This document shows positions 16,302 to 25,600 of a DNA stretch of 64,000 nucleotides, in pieces. Both the position numbers and the translations under genes were made by a program. Position 1 is the first letter of the stretch, and each line of letters begins with the position of its first letter. Below the pieces are notes generated by a model that saw nothing but the letters and a program-made list of their open reading frames with translations, searched no databases and had not been told where the DNA came from. Origin of the DNA: Microbacterium sp. (lineage in GTDB: Bacteria > Actinomycetota > Actinomycetes > Actinomycetales > Microbacteriaceae); assembly GCF_031178445.1 (NCBI RefSeq), contig NZ_JAPSIY010000001.1:124001-188000 (forward strand). The letters run 5' to 3'.

Positions 16302-17402
16302 ATGACGTCTGACACCAATGCCCAGCCGATGTCGTCGGCGCAGGCGATCTGGCTCGTCGCCGAGCGGGAGATCGGGTCCAAGCTACGCAGCAAGGCCTTT
16401 ATGATCTCCACCGGCATCCTTCTGATGATCGCGCTGGCCGGTGTGCTGATCGGCGGATTCGCGAGCAAGTCGCCCAGCACCGATGCGATCGCCGCCACAC
16501 CGCAGACCGCTTCCGTCGTGGAGGCACTGCCGAACGTCGAGCTCACGGAGGTGGCCGACCGCGCGGCGGCCGAGCACCTGGTGCTCGATGACGAGGTGAA
16601 GGCGGCGGTCGTCCCCGCTGACGACGACCCGCTCGGCTTCGTGATCCTCGCTAAGGAGGATGCGCCGACGAGCCTGGTGATGGGTCTGTCGCAGACGCCG
16701 CAGGTGGAGGTCCTGCAGCCTGCGGAGACCAACCCGTTCGTGCGCTACCTCGTCGCCATCGGCTTCGGAATCGTCTTCCTGATGGCTGCGTCCACGTTCG
16801 GCGGCACGATCGCGCAGAGCGTCGTGGAGGAGAAGCAGACCCGCGTGGTCGAGCTGCTCATCTCGGCGATCCCGACCAGGGCTCTGCTGGCCGGCAAGGT
16901 GGTCGGCAACACCGTGCTCGCGATGGCGCAGATCGTGCTGCTCGCTGCGATCGCGGTCGTCGGCCTCATCGTCACCGGTCAGAACGAGCTGCTGGCCGGG
17001 ATCGGGGCGCCGGTGCTCTGGTTCGGCGTGTTCTTCCTGTTCGGGTTCATCCTGCTGGCGGCGCTCTACGCGGCAGCGGCGGCGATGGTCTCGCGTCAGG
17101 AGGACATCGGCTCGACCACCATGCCGCTCATGATGCTCGTGATGGCCCCGTACTTCCTGGTGATCTTCTTCAACGACAACCCGCTGGTGCTGACGATCAT
17201 GTCGTACGTGCCGTTCTCGGCGCCGGTGGCGATGCCGGTGCGCCTGTTCGTCGGCGAGGCGCAGTGGTGGGAGCCGCTGCTGTCGCTCGTGATCCTGCTG
17301 ATCACCTGCGTCGGGGCGATCCTGGTCGGCGCGAAGATCTACCAGAACTCGCTGCTGCGCATGGGTGCCAGAGTGAGGCTCGGCGAGGCGCTGCGCGGCT
17401 GA
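16302..17402 (+). CDS. ABC-2 family exporter permease (NatB/YhaP-like)
   Basis: The permease of the exporter: one N-terminal membrane helix (SKLRSKAFMISTGILLMIAL), an extracytoplasmic domain of about 140 residues, then five to six helices, with VVEEKQTRVVELLISAIPTR between the first two of them. AGGAGG lies 7 nt before the ATG at 16302, giving 366 residues. An ATG at 16266 overlapping the ATPase stop would give 378 residues and is a real alternative. Related systems export sodium or peptides; the substrate is unknown. Confidence 0.87.
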   Translation: MTSDTNAQPMSSAQAIWLVAEREIGSKLRSKAFMISTGILLMIALAGVLIGGFASKSPSTDAIAATPQTASVVEALPNVELTEVADRAAAEHLVLDDEVKAAVVPADDDPLGFVILAKEDAPTSLVMGLSQTPQVEVLQPAETNPFVRYLVAIGFGIVFLMAASTFGGTIAQSVVEEKQTRVVELLISAIPTRALLAGKVVGNTVLAMAQIVLLAAIAVVGLIVTGQNELLAGIGAPVLWFGVFFLFGFILLAALYAAAAAMVSRQEDIGSTTMPLMMLVMAPYFLVIFFNDNPLVLTIMSYVPFSAPVAMPVRLFVGEAQWWEPLLSLVILLITCVGAILVGAKIYQNSLLRMGARVRLGEALRG

Positions 17403-17415
17403 CGCCACGCAGAAC

Positions 17416-17451
17416 AGGGCGCCCCTTCCCGGCCTCGGGAAGGGGCGCCCT
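17416..17451. terminator. Strong bidirectional terminator hairpin
   Basis: A perfect 15-bp inverted repeat: AGGGCGCCCCTTCCC at 17416-17430 and its complement at 17437-17451, around the 6-nt loop GGCCTC. It separates the convergent ABC permease (+) and metS (-) genes. Confidence 0.9.
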
Positions 17452-17460
17452 GCGTGTGCG

Positions 17461-17595
17461 TCACAGCTCGACCGGCGGCCCCGGCTCGGTCTCGGCGACC
17501 TCGGGGTGCCGCGCGAGATTGACGATCGCCGCGATCAGACCGCCCCAGACGGTGACCGTCGCGACGATCATCATGACGATGGCGGTGGGGGTCAT
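17461..17595 (-). CDS. metS: Methionine/alanine importer small subunit MetS
   Basis: A 44-residue gene that a length cut-off would miss. It encodes one membrane helix (TAIVMMIVATVTVWGGLIAA) followed by a short polar tail rich in Glu and Pro. Its position directly after an NSS-family transporter, with the start overlapping that gene's stop (ATGA), matches MetS of the MetPS methionine/alanine uptake system known in Corynebacterium. The small subunit is needed for transport there. The assignment rests on size, topology and context. Confidence 0.85.
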   Translation of the reverse strand: MTPTAIVMMIVATVTVWGGLIAAIVNLARHPEVAETEPGPPVEL

Positions 17596-19232
17596 GCTCG
17601 TCCTCCGTTCGACATGTGATCCGGCGCCATGTAGCCGGGCGCGGTGCCGATCGCGCCCGTCTCGGCATCCGGGTGGTATGCCTCCTCGACGAGGAACTCG
17701 TCATAGTCGGGATCCTCCTTGGCGTGCGAGCGCCTGCTCCACGGCAGCAGCGCCAGCAGCACCGCGAGCACGACGAGTGCGATCACCATGCCCCAGCCGA
17801 AGATCCACAGGAACCAGACGGGGTACCCCTCGTACGGCGTGCTGATCTTGGCGCGGAGCTCGCTCACGAACAGGTAGCCGAGCACCACGGGGGCGAGTGC
17901 CCCGACGAGCAGCATCCAGAACCAGCCGACGCGCAGGCTCGAGCGCCGGTTGAGGTGCTCGCGCAGCACCGGCAGCCGGTGCAGGAACCACGCCACGACG
18001 ATCACGGCCACGAGGGCGACGGCCATGATGCCGAACGCGTTGACGAAGGCATCCGTCGTGTCAAGCACGGCCAGTGCGGTGGTCGTCGAGAACAGCGCGA
18101 TCGAGATCAGCGCCACCGGGATCGCGACCACCAGCGTGGTGCGCACCCGGCCCCAGCCGAGTTTGTCCTGCAGAGCGGCGACGACCACCTCGAGCACCGA
18201 GATGAGCGAGGTCACGCCCGCGAACACCAGCGCGCCGAAGAACAGCACCCCGATGATCGAGCCGCCGGTGGCCTGCGAGACGATCGTCGGGAAGGCGACG
18301 AACGCGAGTCCGATGCCGGATGCCGCGACGCCCGAGACGTCGGTGGCCTGCGCCTGCGCCATGAAGCCCAGGGCCGCGAACACGCCGATGCCGGCGAGGA
18401 TCTCGAAGCCGGAGTTGGCGAAGGCGACGACAAGGCCGGAGCCGGTGAGGTCGGTGCGGCGCTTGAGGTACGAGGCGTAGGTGACCATGATCCCGAAGGC
18501 CACCGACAGCGAGAAGAAGATGTGCCCGTACGCCGAGGCCCACACGGCCGGATCGGCGAGCGCCTCCCAGTTCGGTGTGAAGAAGGCGTTCAACCCGTCC
18601 ATCGCCCCGGGCAGGAACAGGGACTGCACCACCAGCACCGCGAACATCACGGTCAGCAGCGGCATGAGGATCATGTTCGCGCGGCCGATGCCGCGCTTCA
18701 CACCCAGCGCCATGATCAGGATGACCACGAGCCATACGCAGATGAGCGGGATGCCGACCTGCGGCACGAACTGCGTGGACACGCCGCCCTCGGCGACGTC
18801 GCCCATCTGCAGGAACTCGGTGAAGAAGAAGGACTCCTCCTCGCCCTCGCCCCAGGCGAGCCGTGCCGAGAACCACGTGTACATCGCCGCCCACGCGATG
18901 ATCACCGCATAGTACGTGGCGATGACGACGCAGATCAGCACCTGCCACCAGCCGAGGGGCTCGGCAACCCGGTGCATGCGCCGGAAGGCGAGCGGTGCGG
19001 ATCCCCGGAAGCGGTGCCCGATCGCGTAGTCGAGGAACAGCAGCGGGATGCCGGCGGTCAGCAGTGCGCACAGATACGGGATGAGGAACGCCCCGCCTCC
19101 GCCCTCGTAGGCGACGTAGGGGAAACGCCAGATGTTGCCGAGCCCGACGGCCGAGCCGATCGCAGACAGGATGAACACGTTGCGGGAGCCGAATGCCTCG
19201 CGCCGGGGAGCGTTGGTGGTCGCGGTCGCCAT
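17592..19232 (-). CDS. metP: NSS family sodium-dependent transporter, MetP-like
   Basis: A 546-residue neurotransmitter:sodium symporter homologue with the typical first helix GSAVGLGNIWRFPYVAYEGG, the unwound region carrying the sodium and substrate sites, and about twelve helices. The C-terminal tail is acidic and Tyr-rich. With the overlapping small gene metS it makes a MetPS-type methionine/alanine importer. The ATG at 19232 is chosen over in-frame codons upstream because similarity starts with the residues just before the first helix. Confidence 0.88.
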   Translation of the reverse strand: MATATTNAPRREAFGSRNVFILSAIGSAVGLGNIWRFPYVAYEGGGGAFLIPYLCALLTAGIPLLFLDYAIGHRFRGSAPLAFRRMHRVAEPLGWWQVLICVVIATYYAVIIAWAAMYTWFSARLAWGEGEEESFFFTEFLQMGDVAEGGVSTQFVPQVGIPLICVWLVVILIMALGVKRGIGRANMILMPLLTVMFAVLVVQSLFLPGAMDGLNAFFTPNWEALADPAVWASAYGHIFFSLSVAFGIMVTYASYLKRRTDLTGSGLVVAFANSGFEILAGIGVFAALGFMAQAQATDVSGVAASGIGLAFVAFPTIVSQATGGSIIGVLFFGALVFAGVTSLISVLEVVVAALQDKLGWGRVRTTLVVAIPVALISIALFSTTTALAVLDTTDAFVNAFGIMAVALVAVIVVAWFLHRLPVLREHLNRRSSLRVGWFWMLLVGALAPVVLGYLFVSELRAKISTPYEGYPVWFLWIFGWGMVIALVVLAVLLALLPWSRRSHAKEDPDYDEFLVEEAYHPDAETGAIGTAPGYMAPDHMSNGGRA

Positions 19233-19305
19233 GCTGGCGACCCTACCGGATGGGGCTCGGATGGGAGGGTGGCCCGCTGTCACCGCTGCGCAGGGATGCC
19301 GTGGT

Positions 19306-21102
19306 TCATCGCGGTCGCAGCTCGGAGCGGGTCAGGGCATCGGCCGCTCTGACCAGCGCGAGGTGTGAGAACGCCTGCGGCGTGTTGCCGACCTGCCGAC
19401 CCGCGATCGGGTCGTACTCCTCCGACAGCATCCCGACGTCATTGGTCAGACCGCACAGACGGCCCATCAGCTCACGTGCGTCGTCCAGCCGTCCGGTGGC
19501 CGCGTACTGTTCGACCAGCCAGAACGAGCACGCGAGGAACGGGCTCTCGCCGCCTGCGAGTCCGTCGACTCCCGTGTCGGTGCGGTAGCGAAGCAGCAGC
19601 CCGTCGTGCAGCAGCGTCTGCTCCATGCGCTCGACGGTGGCCAGCATCCGCGGATCGTCGGGGGCGCAGAAGCCGACCTCGGCGAGCAGCAGCAAGGAGG
19701 CGTCCACCTCGTCGGTGCCGTAGTACTGGGTGAAGTGTCCGTTGCGCACACTCTCACGGTCGATCTCGTCACGCATCCGCTCGCGCAGGTCACGCCACGT
19801 CTCGACGGGGCCGTCGAGACCGAACTCCTCGACCGCGCGCACGCCGCGGTCGAACGCCGCCCAGATCATCGCCCGCGAATGCGTGAACATGTGCGGGTCC
19901 CCGCGGATCTCCCACAGCCCGTGATCAGGACGGTCGATCTGCTCGGCCGCGAAACGCAGCAGCGCGCGCTCGAGCGGCCAGGCGAACTCGGTCTCCGCGA
20001 GGCCGGCCGCGCGCGCGGCGGCGAGCGTCACCATCACCTCACCCACCACGTCGGCCTGGTACTGCGACGCAGCCCCGTTGCCGACGCGTACGGGGCCCGA
20101 AGCCTCGTAGCCGGGCAGGTCGTCCAGCACCCATTCGGTGAGGTCGCGTTCGCCGGCGAGGCCGTACATGATCTGCAGGTCGCCAGGGTCGCCGGCCACG
20201 GCGCGCAGCAGCCATTCCCGCCAGCGCTCCGCCAGCGCGAGGAAACCATGGTCGAGCAGCGCCTCGAGCGTGAGAGCGGCGTCGCGCAGCCACACATAGC
20301 GGTAATCCCAGTTGCGCTCGCCGCCGATCTCCTCCGGCAGCGACATGGTCGCGGCGGCCGCGATGCCGCCGGTCTCGTGATTGGTCAGCGCTCTGAGCAG
20401 CAGCAGTGACCTGATGACCTTCTCGTGATGCGGCCCCCTGTGCTCGATGCGATCGGCCCAGCTCTGCCACCATTCCTTCGTAACCGGGAGCACGGTGTCG
20501 ACGTCGAGCGGCTCCGGAGCCTCCCGGTGGGAGGGGAACCAGGTCAGCTGCAGGTCGCGCGTCTCACCAGCGGCGACGGTGACCTCTCCGCGGTGCTCGT
20601 GATCGGCGGCCCGCAGTCGCGCTCCGGTCAGGGCGATGGCATCCGGCCCCGCCATCGCCACGAGACGAGGCCGCTCGGGCGTGCCGGTCTGGCGCACCCA
20701 GGGCATGGCCCTCGAGTAGTCGAAGCGGATGCTGAGACGCTGCTCGAACCGCATCGAACCATGCACCCCGACGACACGCCTGATCAGGTCGGTACGCCGG
20801 ATCGCCACCCCGGGGTCGGGATCGATCGGCATGAAGTCGTGCACCTCCGCGGTCGCGTCGGCGGTTCGCCATCGGGTGATGAGCACGAACGTGTCGCGGT
20901 CATAGGAACGGGTGACGACCGCATCCGGGTCGGCCGGGCGCAGCTCCCAGCGGCCGTGGTCCTCGTCTCCGAGGAGTGCGGCGAACGCGCTCGCAGAATC
21001 GAGCCGCGGCAGGCACAGCCAGTCGATGCTGCCCTCTCGGGACACCAGCGCGGCGGTGCGGCAGTTGCTGAGCAGGGCGTAGTCTTCGATTCGCGATGCC
21101 AT
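19306..21102 (-). CDS. Glycoside hydrolase family 15 protein (glucoamylase/trehalase type)
   Basis: This 598-residue protein has an N-terminal beta-sandwich domain and a C-terminal (alpha/alpha)6 barrel. Visible GH15 features are YALLSNCRTAALVSREGSID at the start, NWDYRYVWLRDAALTLEALL near residue 268, the likely catalytic acid in GLWEIRGDPHMFTHSRAM and the general base in GMLSEEYDP near 565. There is no signal peptide, so it acts in the cytoplasm, probably on trehalose, maltose or oligoglucosides. Actinobacterial members are often trehalases. It is divergent from zwf, consistent with feeding glucose into glucose 6-phosphate metabolism. Confidence 0.88.
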   Translation of the reverse strand: MASRIEDYALLSNCRTAALVSREGSIDWLCLPRLDSASAFAALLGDEDHGRWELRPADPDAVVTRSYDRDTFVLITRWRTADATAEVHDFMPIDPDPGVAIRRTDLIRRVVGVHGSMRFEQRLSIRFDYSRAMPWVRQTGTPERPRLVAMAGPDAIALTGARLRAADHEHRGEVTVAAGETRDLQLTWFPSHREAPEPLDVDTVLPVTKEWWQSWADRIEHRGPHHEKVIRSLLLLRALTNHETGGIAAAATMSLPEEIGGERNWDYRYVWLRDAALTLEALLDHGFLALAERWREWLLRAVAGDPGDLQIMYGLAGERDLTEWVLDDLPGYEASGPVRVGNGAASQYQADVVGEVMVTLAAARAAGLAETEFAWPLERALLRFAAEQIDRPDHGLWEIRGDPHMFTHSRAMIWAAFDRGVRAVEEFGLDGPVETWRDLRERMRDEIDRESVRNGHFTQYYGTDEVDASLLLLAEVGFCAPDDPRMLATVERMEQTLLHDGLLLRYRTDTGVDGLAGGESPFLACSFWLVEQYAATGRLDDARELMGRLCGLTNDVGMLSEEYDPIAGRQVGNTPQAFSHLALVRAADALTRSELRPR

Positions 21103-21179
21103 CCCCCGGAGTCTTCCATCGCGACCGATCGGATGCCAGGTCCCTTGCATTCCGCGGCTGTACGACTATTGTCTGCCCC

Positions 21180-22553
21180 ATGCCGACCACCACACTGTTC
21201 ATCCTCGGCGCCACCGGCGACCTCACGTCCAGGCTCCTGCTGCCATCCCTCGCCGCACTCCTGGCGAAGTCCCCGGGAAAGCGGGTGATCCTGCGCGGCG
21301 CAGGCACCGAACCGTGGGATGCCGAGCGATGGCAGGCGACGGTGACCACGGCGTTCCGCGACGCTCCGGATGCTCTGAAGCAGGTGGAGATCGCAGACTA
21401 CGCGCAGGCCGATGTCACCGACGCGACCGCGGTGCGGTCGCTCGTGGACGGTCTGGTTCCGAACACCGTGCTGTACTTCGCCCTGCCGCCGGCCGTTACC
21501 CGCGCGGCGATCGACGCGATGACCGGGCTGGCGCTCCCCGAGAACACGATGCTCGCGATGGAGAAGCCGTTCGGCGAGGACGAGGCGAGCGCGCGTGACC
21601 TGAACGAGAAGCTCACGGCACTGGTCTCAGAAGAGCAGATCTTCCGCGTCGACCACTTCCTGGGCCGCTCGACTCTGCTGAACCTGCTCGGCGTCCGGCT
21701 GGCGAACCGCATCTGGGAGCCGGTCTGGTCGGCGGAGCACATCGATCAGGTGCTGATCCGCTTCGACGAGAGCGTCGCCCTCGAGAACCGCGCCCGCTAC
21801 TACGACCACGCGGGCGCGCTGATCGACATGATCCAGAGTCACCTGCTGCAGGTGATGGCCCTCGTCGCGATGGACCCGCCTGCCACCCTCGGCCAGCGCG
21901 ATCTGCGCGACGCGAAGGCGGCGGTGCTTCGAGCGACGCACGTGCGCGGCGACGACCCGGTGAAGTGGTCTCGGCGGGCGCGATACACCGCCGGCGAGGT
22001 GGGCGGGCGCGCACTGCCGTCGTACGCCGACGAGGACGGAGTGGATGCGGCGCGACAGACCGACACCATCGCCGAGGTGACGTTCGAGATCGCCAGCGAC
22101 CGCTGGGCCGGGGTGCCCTTCGTGCTGCGCTCGGGCAAGGCGCTGACCCGGAAGTGGTCGGAGATCGTCGTGACCTTCAAGCCGGTGCGGCACGTACCGC
22201 CGGGTCTGGACGGGCACCCGCATGACGGCGGTCGGCTGACGTTCTCACTCGGCCCCGACGAGATGCATCTGCGGTTGCACGTCACCGGGGGCGACGACCC
22301 GTTCCAGCTCCGCCATGAAGACCTCGTCGCCGATCTCGGCGAGGGCCAGCAGCGCTCCTACGAGGAGGTGCTCGACGAGCTGCTCGACGGCGAGGTCGCC
22401 CTGTCGGTGCGTGCCGACGAGGCGGAGGAGTGCTGGCGCATCATCCAGCCCGTCCGCGACGCCTGGACGCGCGGTGCGGTGACGATCGAGGAGTACGCCG
22501 CGGGGTCGGCCGGGCCGGAGGCCTGGGAGACGTCAGTGCCGTCAGACCGCTGA
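21180..22553 (+). CDS. zwf: Glucose-6-phosphate dehydrogenase
   Basis: Zwf oxidises glucose 6-phosphate to 6-phosphogluconolactone with NADP+. The 457-residue protein shows the nucleotide-binding ILGATGDLTSRLLLPSL, the active-site RVDHFLGRSTLLNLLGVRLA near 155 (catalytic His in DHFLG) and LRSGKALTRKWSEIVVTFKP near 325. It is shorter than many Zwf proteins and may be a second, divergent isoform, since actinobacteria usually carry another zwf next to tal and opcA. TATTGT (21167-21172) ends 7 nt before the ATG. Confidence 0.88.
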   Translation: MPTTTLFILGATGDLTSRLLLPSLAALLAKSPGKRVILRGAGTEPWDAERWQATVTTAFRDAPDALKQVEIADYAQADVTDATAVRSLVDGLVPNTVLYFALPPAVTRAAIDAMTGLALPENTMLAMEKPFGEDEASARDLNEKLTALVSEEQIFRVDHFLGRSTLLNLLGVRLANRIWEPVWSAEHIDQVLIRFDESVALENRARYYDHAGALIDMIQSHLLQVMALVAMDPPATLGQRDLRDAKAAVLRATHVRGDDPVKWSRRARYTAGEVGGRALPSYADEDGVDAARQTDTIAEVTFEIASDRWAGVPFVLRSGKALTRKWSEIVVTFKPVRHVPPGLDGHPHDGGRLTFSLGPDEMHLRLHVTGGDDPFQLRHEDLVADLGEGQQRSYEEVLDELLDGEVALSVRADEAEECWRIIQPVRDAWTRGAVTIEEYAAGSAGPEAWETSVPSDR

Positions 22554-22571
22554 GCGAGCGGTCGACGGGAT

Positions 22572-22612
22572 GATGCGCGGCGCCCGGCTCTCGGAGACGG
22601 GCACCGCGCATC
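22572..22612. terminator. Terminator hairpin between zwf and DUF11 gene
   Basis: Arms GATGCGCGG-C-GCCCG (22572-22586) and CGGGC-A-CCGCGCATC (22598-22612) pair along their length apart from one opposed base pair (C/A). The hairpin lies between convergent genes and can serve both strands. Confidence 0.8.
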
Positions 22613-22622
22613 GTTCGAGCGA

Positions 22623-25600
22623 TCAGCTCTCCGAGGTTGCGATCTCGCTTCGGCGCCGCCGGGAGAAGAGCACCGCTCCTCCGCCGAGGATCAGCAGAGC
22701 GAGCGCGGTGATCGCCGCGCCCCATGCGATGCCGCCGCCGGTGATCGCGAGAGGCTGCGGAGGCGTCAGCTCGTGGCTGGTGCACAGGTCGCTGCCCGGT
22801 GCGCACACCGGCTCCTCACCCGTCACAGCGATGACGTTTCCGAGCAGGTGATCGCCCTGCTGTTCCCAGCTCTTCACGGTGACCGTGTACGTGACGGTCA
22901 CCGTCGCTCCTGACGCCACTTCACCGGTCACCCGGATGGTGTCCTCCGACATCGACGCGGCCACCGACTCATCCGAGCTGCGTGGAGCACCGGTCACAGT
23001 CGCGTCGTCGAGCACATTCGCCATGTGGTCGGTGAAGTCGACGGGCGCCGCCGGTGCATCGGCGTTCGTGGACACGTTGCGGAAGCTCAGGGTGTACGTC
23101 ACCTGTCGACCCTGCTCCACGGCTGTGCCGTCAGCCGGATCGGCGGACTTCGACGCGACGACGAACGAGACGTGGTTGACGGTGCAGTCCGGCCGTTCCT
23201 GATCTGCCGGTGCGCATTCGGTCGGCGGTTCCTCTCCGGCGTTCACGAGCACATTGCCCAGCCGGTCGTCCCCGCGCTCGCCGTCCGCGTTCACCGTCAC
23301 CTGGTAGGTCACGGTGACCAGCTCACCCGGCTCGAGGGACCCCGCGATCCCGAAACGCGAGTCCGCGATGGCCGACACCGTCAGAGCCGCATCCGAGGAC
23401 TCGGGGGCGGACGTCATCGTCGCATCGTCGAGCACCTGCGTCAGCACGTCCTCGCGGTCGACCGCGACGGGCGCCTCGCCGGTGTTCTCGAAGTGCAGGG
23501 TATAGGTCACCACCTGACCCGGCTGAACCGCGCCGCCGGATGCCGGGTCCGCCGTCTTCCAGTCGTCCAGCTCACCGACGCGGTGCTCTGTGATCGGCGG
23601 TGCGAACGGTGCGCAGTCCTCATCGTCCTCGGCACATGCGTAGGGCGGCGTATCCGCGGTCAGCACGTTGCCGACGATGTTGTCGCCGCGTTCGCCGTCC
23701 GCTCCCACGGTCACCGCGTAGGTCACCGTCACGACCTGGCCGGGTGCGAGCGCACCCTCTACCCGGATCGTCTGAGCGTCCGCGTCGTAGACCGCGGAGA
23801 CGCCTTCGAGGTCGACCTGGGGGTCGCCCGTCAGTGCGGCATCGTCGATCACGTCCGAAAGGTCGTCGGTCGCTCCAACCTCACCGGTCGCCTGACCGTC
23901 GTTGGTGAAGGTCAGCGTGTAGGTGATGACAGCACCTGCTGCGACATCGGAACCGGATGCCGGATCGGAGGTCTTGTCGGGCGTGATCCTCGGCAGCAGC
24001 ACCTCCACCGGCGGGGTGGACGGGTCGCAGATCACGCCGGCCCCGCACACCGGGCTGGCCGAGTTCACGAGATCCGCGTCTCCCTGGTTCGTCACCGTGA
24101 CCGAGTAGGTGATGGTCACCACCTCTCCGACGGGCAGCGGGCCTGCCCAGGTCAGCACCTCGGCCGCGAATGCGGGGCCGGGGATCACGGCGCCGGTGGA
24201 CGAGATCGCCTCGGCGTCTCGGTTGTAGGACGCGTCATCGAGCACGTCTGACATGTCGTCGCGAACACCCGCCGGAGCGACCGCCGTGTAGTCCGCCTCG
24301 CCGTCGTTCGTCACCGTGATCGTGTACTCCACGACGTCGCCGGGCTGCACGCCCTCGACGGGCGTGGCCGACTTCGTCACGGCGAAGTGCCTGATCGGGT
24401 TCGTGGTCTCAGGGCAGCCTTCCACGTCGCACGAGCCGTCGGCATTCTGCACCACGTTTCCGAGGACGTGGTCGCCCTGATCCGCGTGGGCGTTCACCGT
24501 GACCGAGTAGGACACGGTCGTCACCTCACCGGCGGGCACGGCTCCCGTGATGATGAGATCGGTGCCCTCGAGCACGGCCGACAGGCCGTTGCCGTCGACG
24601 GCGATCGAGTCGCCGACCAGCGATGCGTCATCGAGCACGCCCGCCAGGTCGTCGATCTTGTCGACGACGGCGGCGGTCTGTCCGAGGCTGCGGAACTCGA
24701 TCGTGTAGGTCAGCGGCTGACCTGCCTCGACGGGCGTGCCGTCTGCGGGGTCCACCGACTTCATCACCTGAAGCTCGGCAGCCGGGATCCGCACGGAGGC
24801 GCAGTTCTCCGACCCCGGCGCGACCTGGTTCGCCGGAACGCACGCCTCGTTGAAGAGGATGTTGTCACCCGTGGTGGCGTCATAGGTGACCGTGTACGAG
24901 ATCGTCACGTTCTCCCCCGCCTCGAGCGGGCCGGACCAGGTCAGCTCCTGCTTCTCCGCGTCGAAGGCGGCTCCGGTCGAAGGCGTCAGGATCTCGCCGA
25001 ACTCCGCATCGTCGAGAACCGCGCTGAGGTCGTCGGTGACGCGCGCCGGCGCGTCGTCGGTGTAGACACCGGGACCCTCGTTCCTGACCGTCACGGAGTA
25101 GGTGACCTCACCACCGTCGGCCGGCAGATCGGTGACATCGCTGGTCTTGCTCACCGACACACGCGGCATCGCGTTTTCGACCGAGGCGCAGGCCTCGCCG
25201 GTCACCGGGTCGACCCCTTCCTCGCCGGCCGGGTCGCACGCCGGCGTCGTCGGCAGCTCTCCTGTCGGCGGCGGTGTCTGCGGCTGCCAGGCGACGTTGC
25301 GCACGATGCCGTCGCCCGCGCTGCCCAGGGTCACCGAGTAGGTGATCTCGACCGACTCGCCCGCAGCGATCGGGCCGGCCCACGACAGGTGCGCGGGAGC
25401 CAGGAATGCGGGCGCCGGCGCATCGCCGCCGTCGGATGCCGCAGCGGCGGCGTCGTCGTTGTAGACGGCGTCGTCGACCACGGCGGTGAGGTCGTCGAAG
25501 ACCACGGCGGGGTGCTCGGCGGTGAAGTCGCCCGCGCCGGTGTTCTCGACCGTCAGGGTGTACTCGACAGTGTCACCGGGACGCGAATCCGCGGTCATCG

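Noticed and set aside
17616..19352. 578-codon open frame on the plus strand
   Set aside because: Antisense to metP; His/Asp/Arg-rich mirror of a membrane protein.
22876..25600. Regularly spaced similar blocks that might suggest a CRISPR or tandem DNA repeat
   Set aside because: The periodicity is at protein level (DUF11 domains of 120-140 residues); the DNA copies are strongly diverged and in frame.
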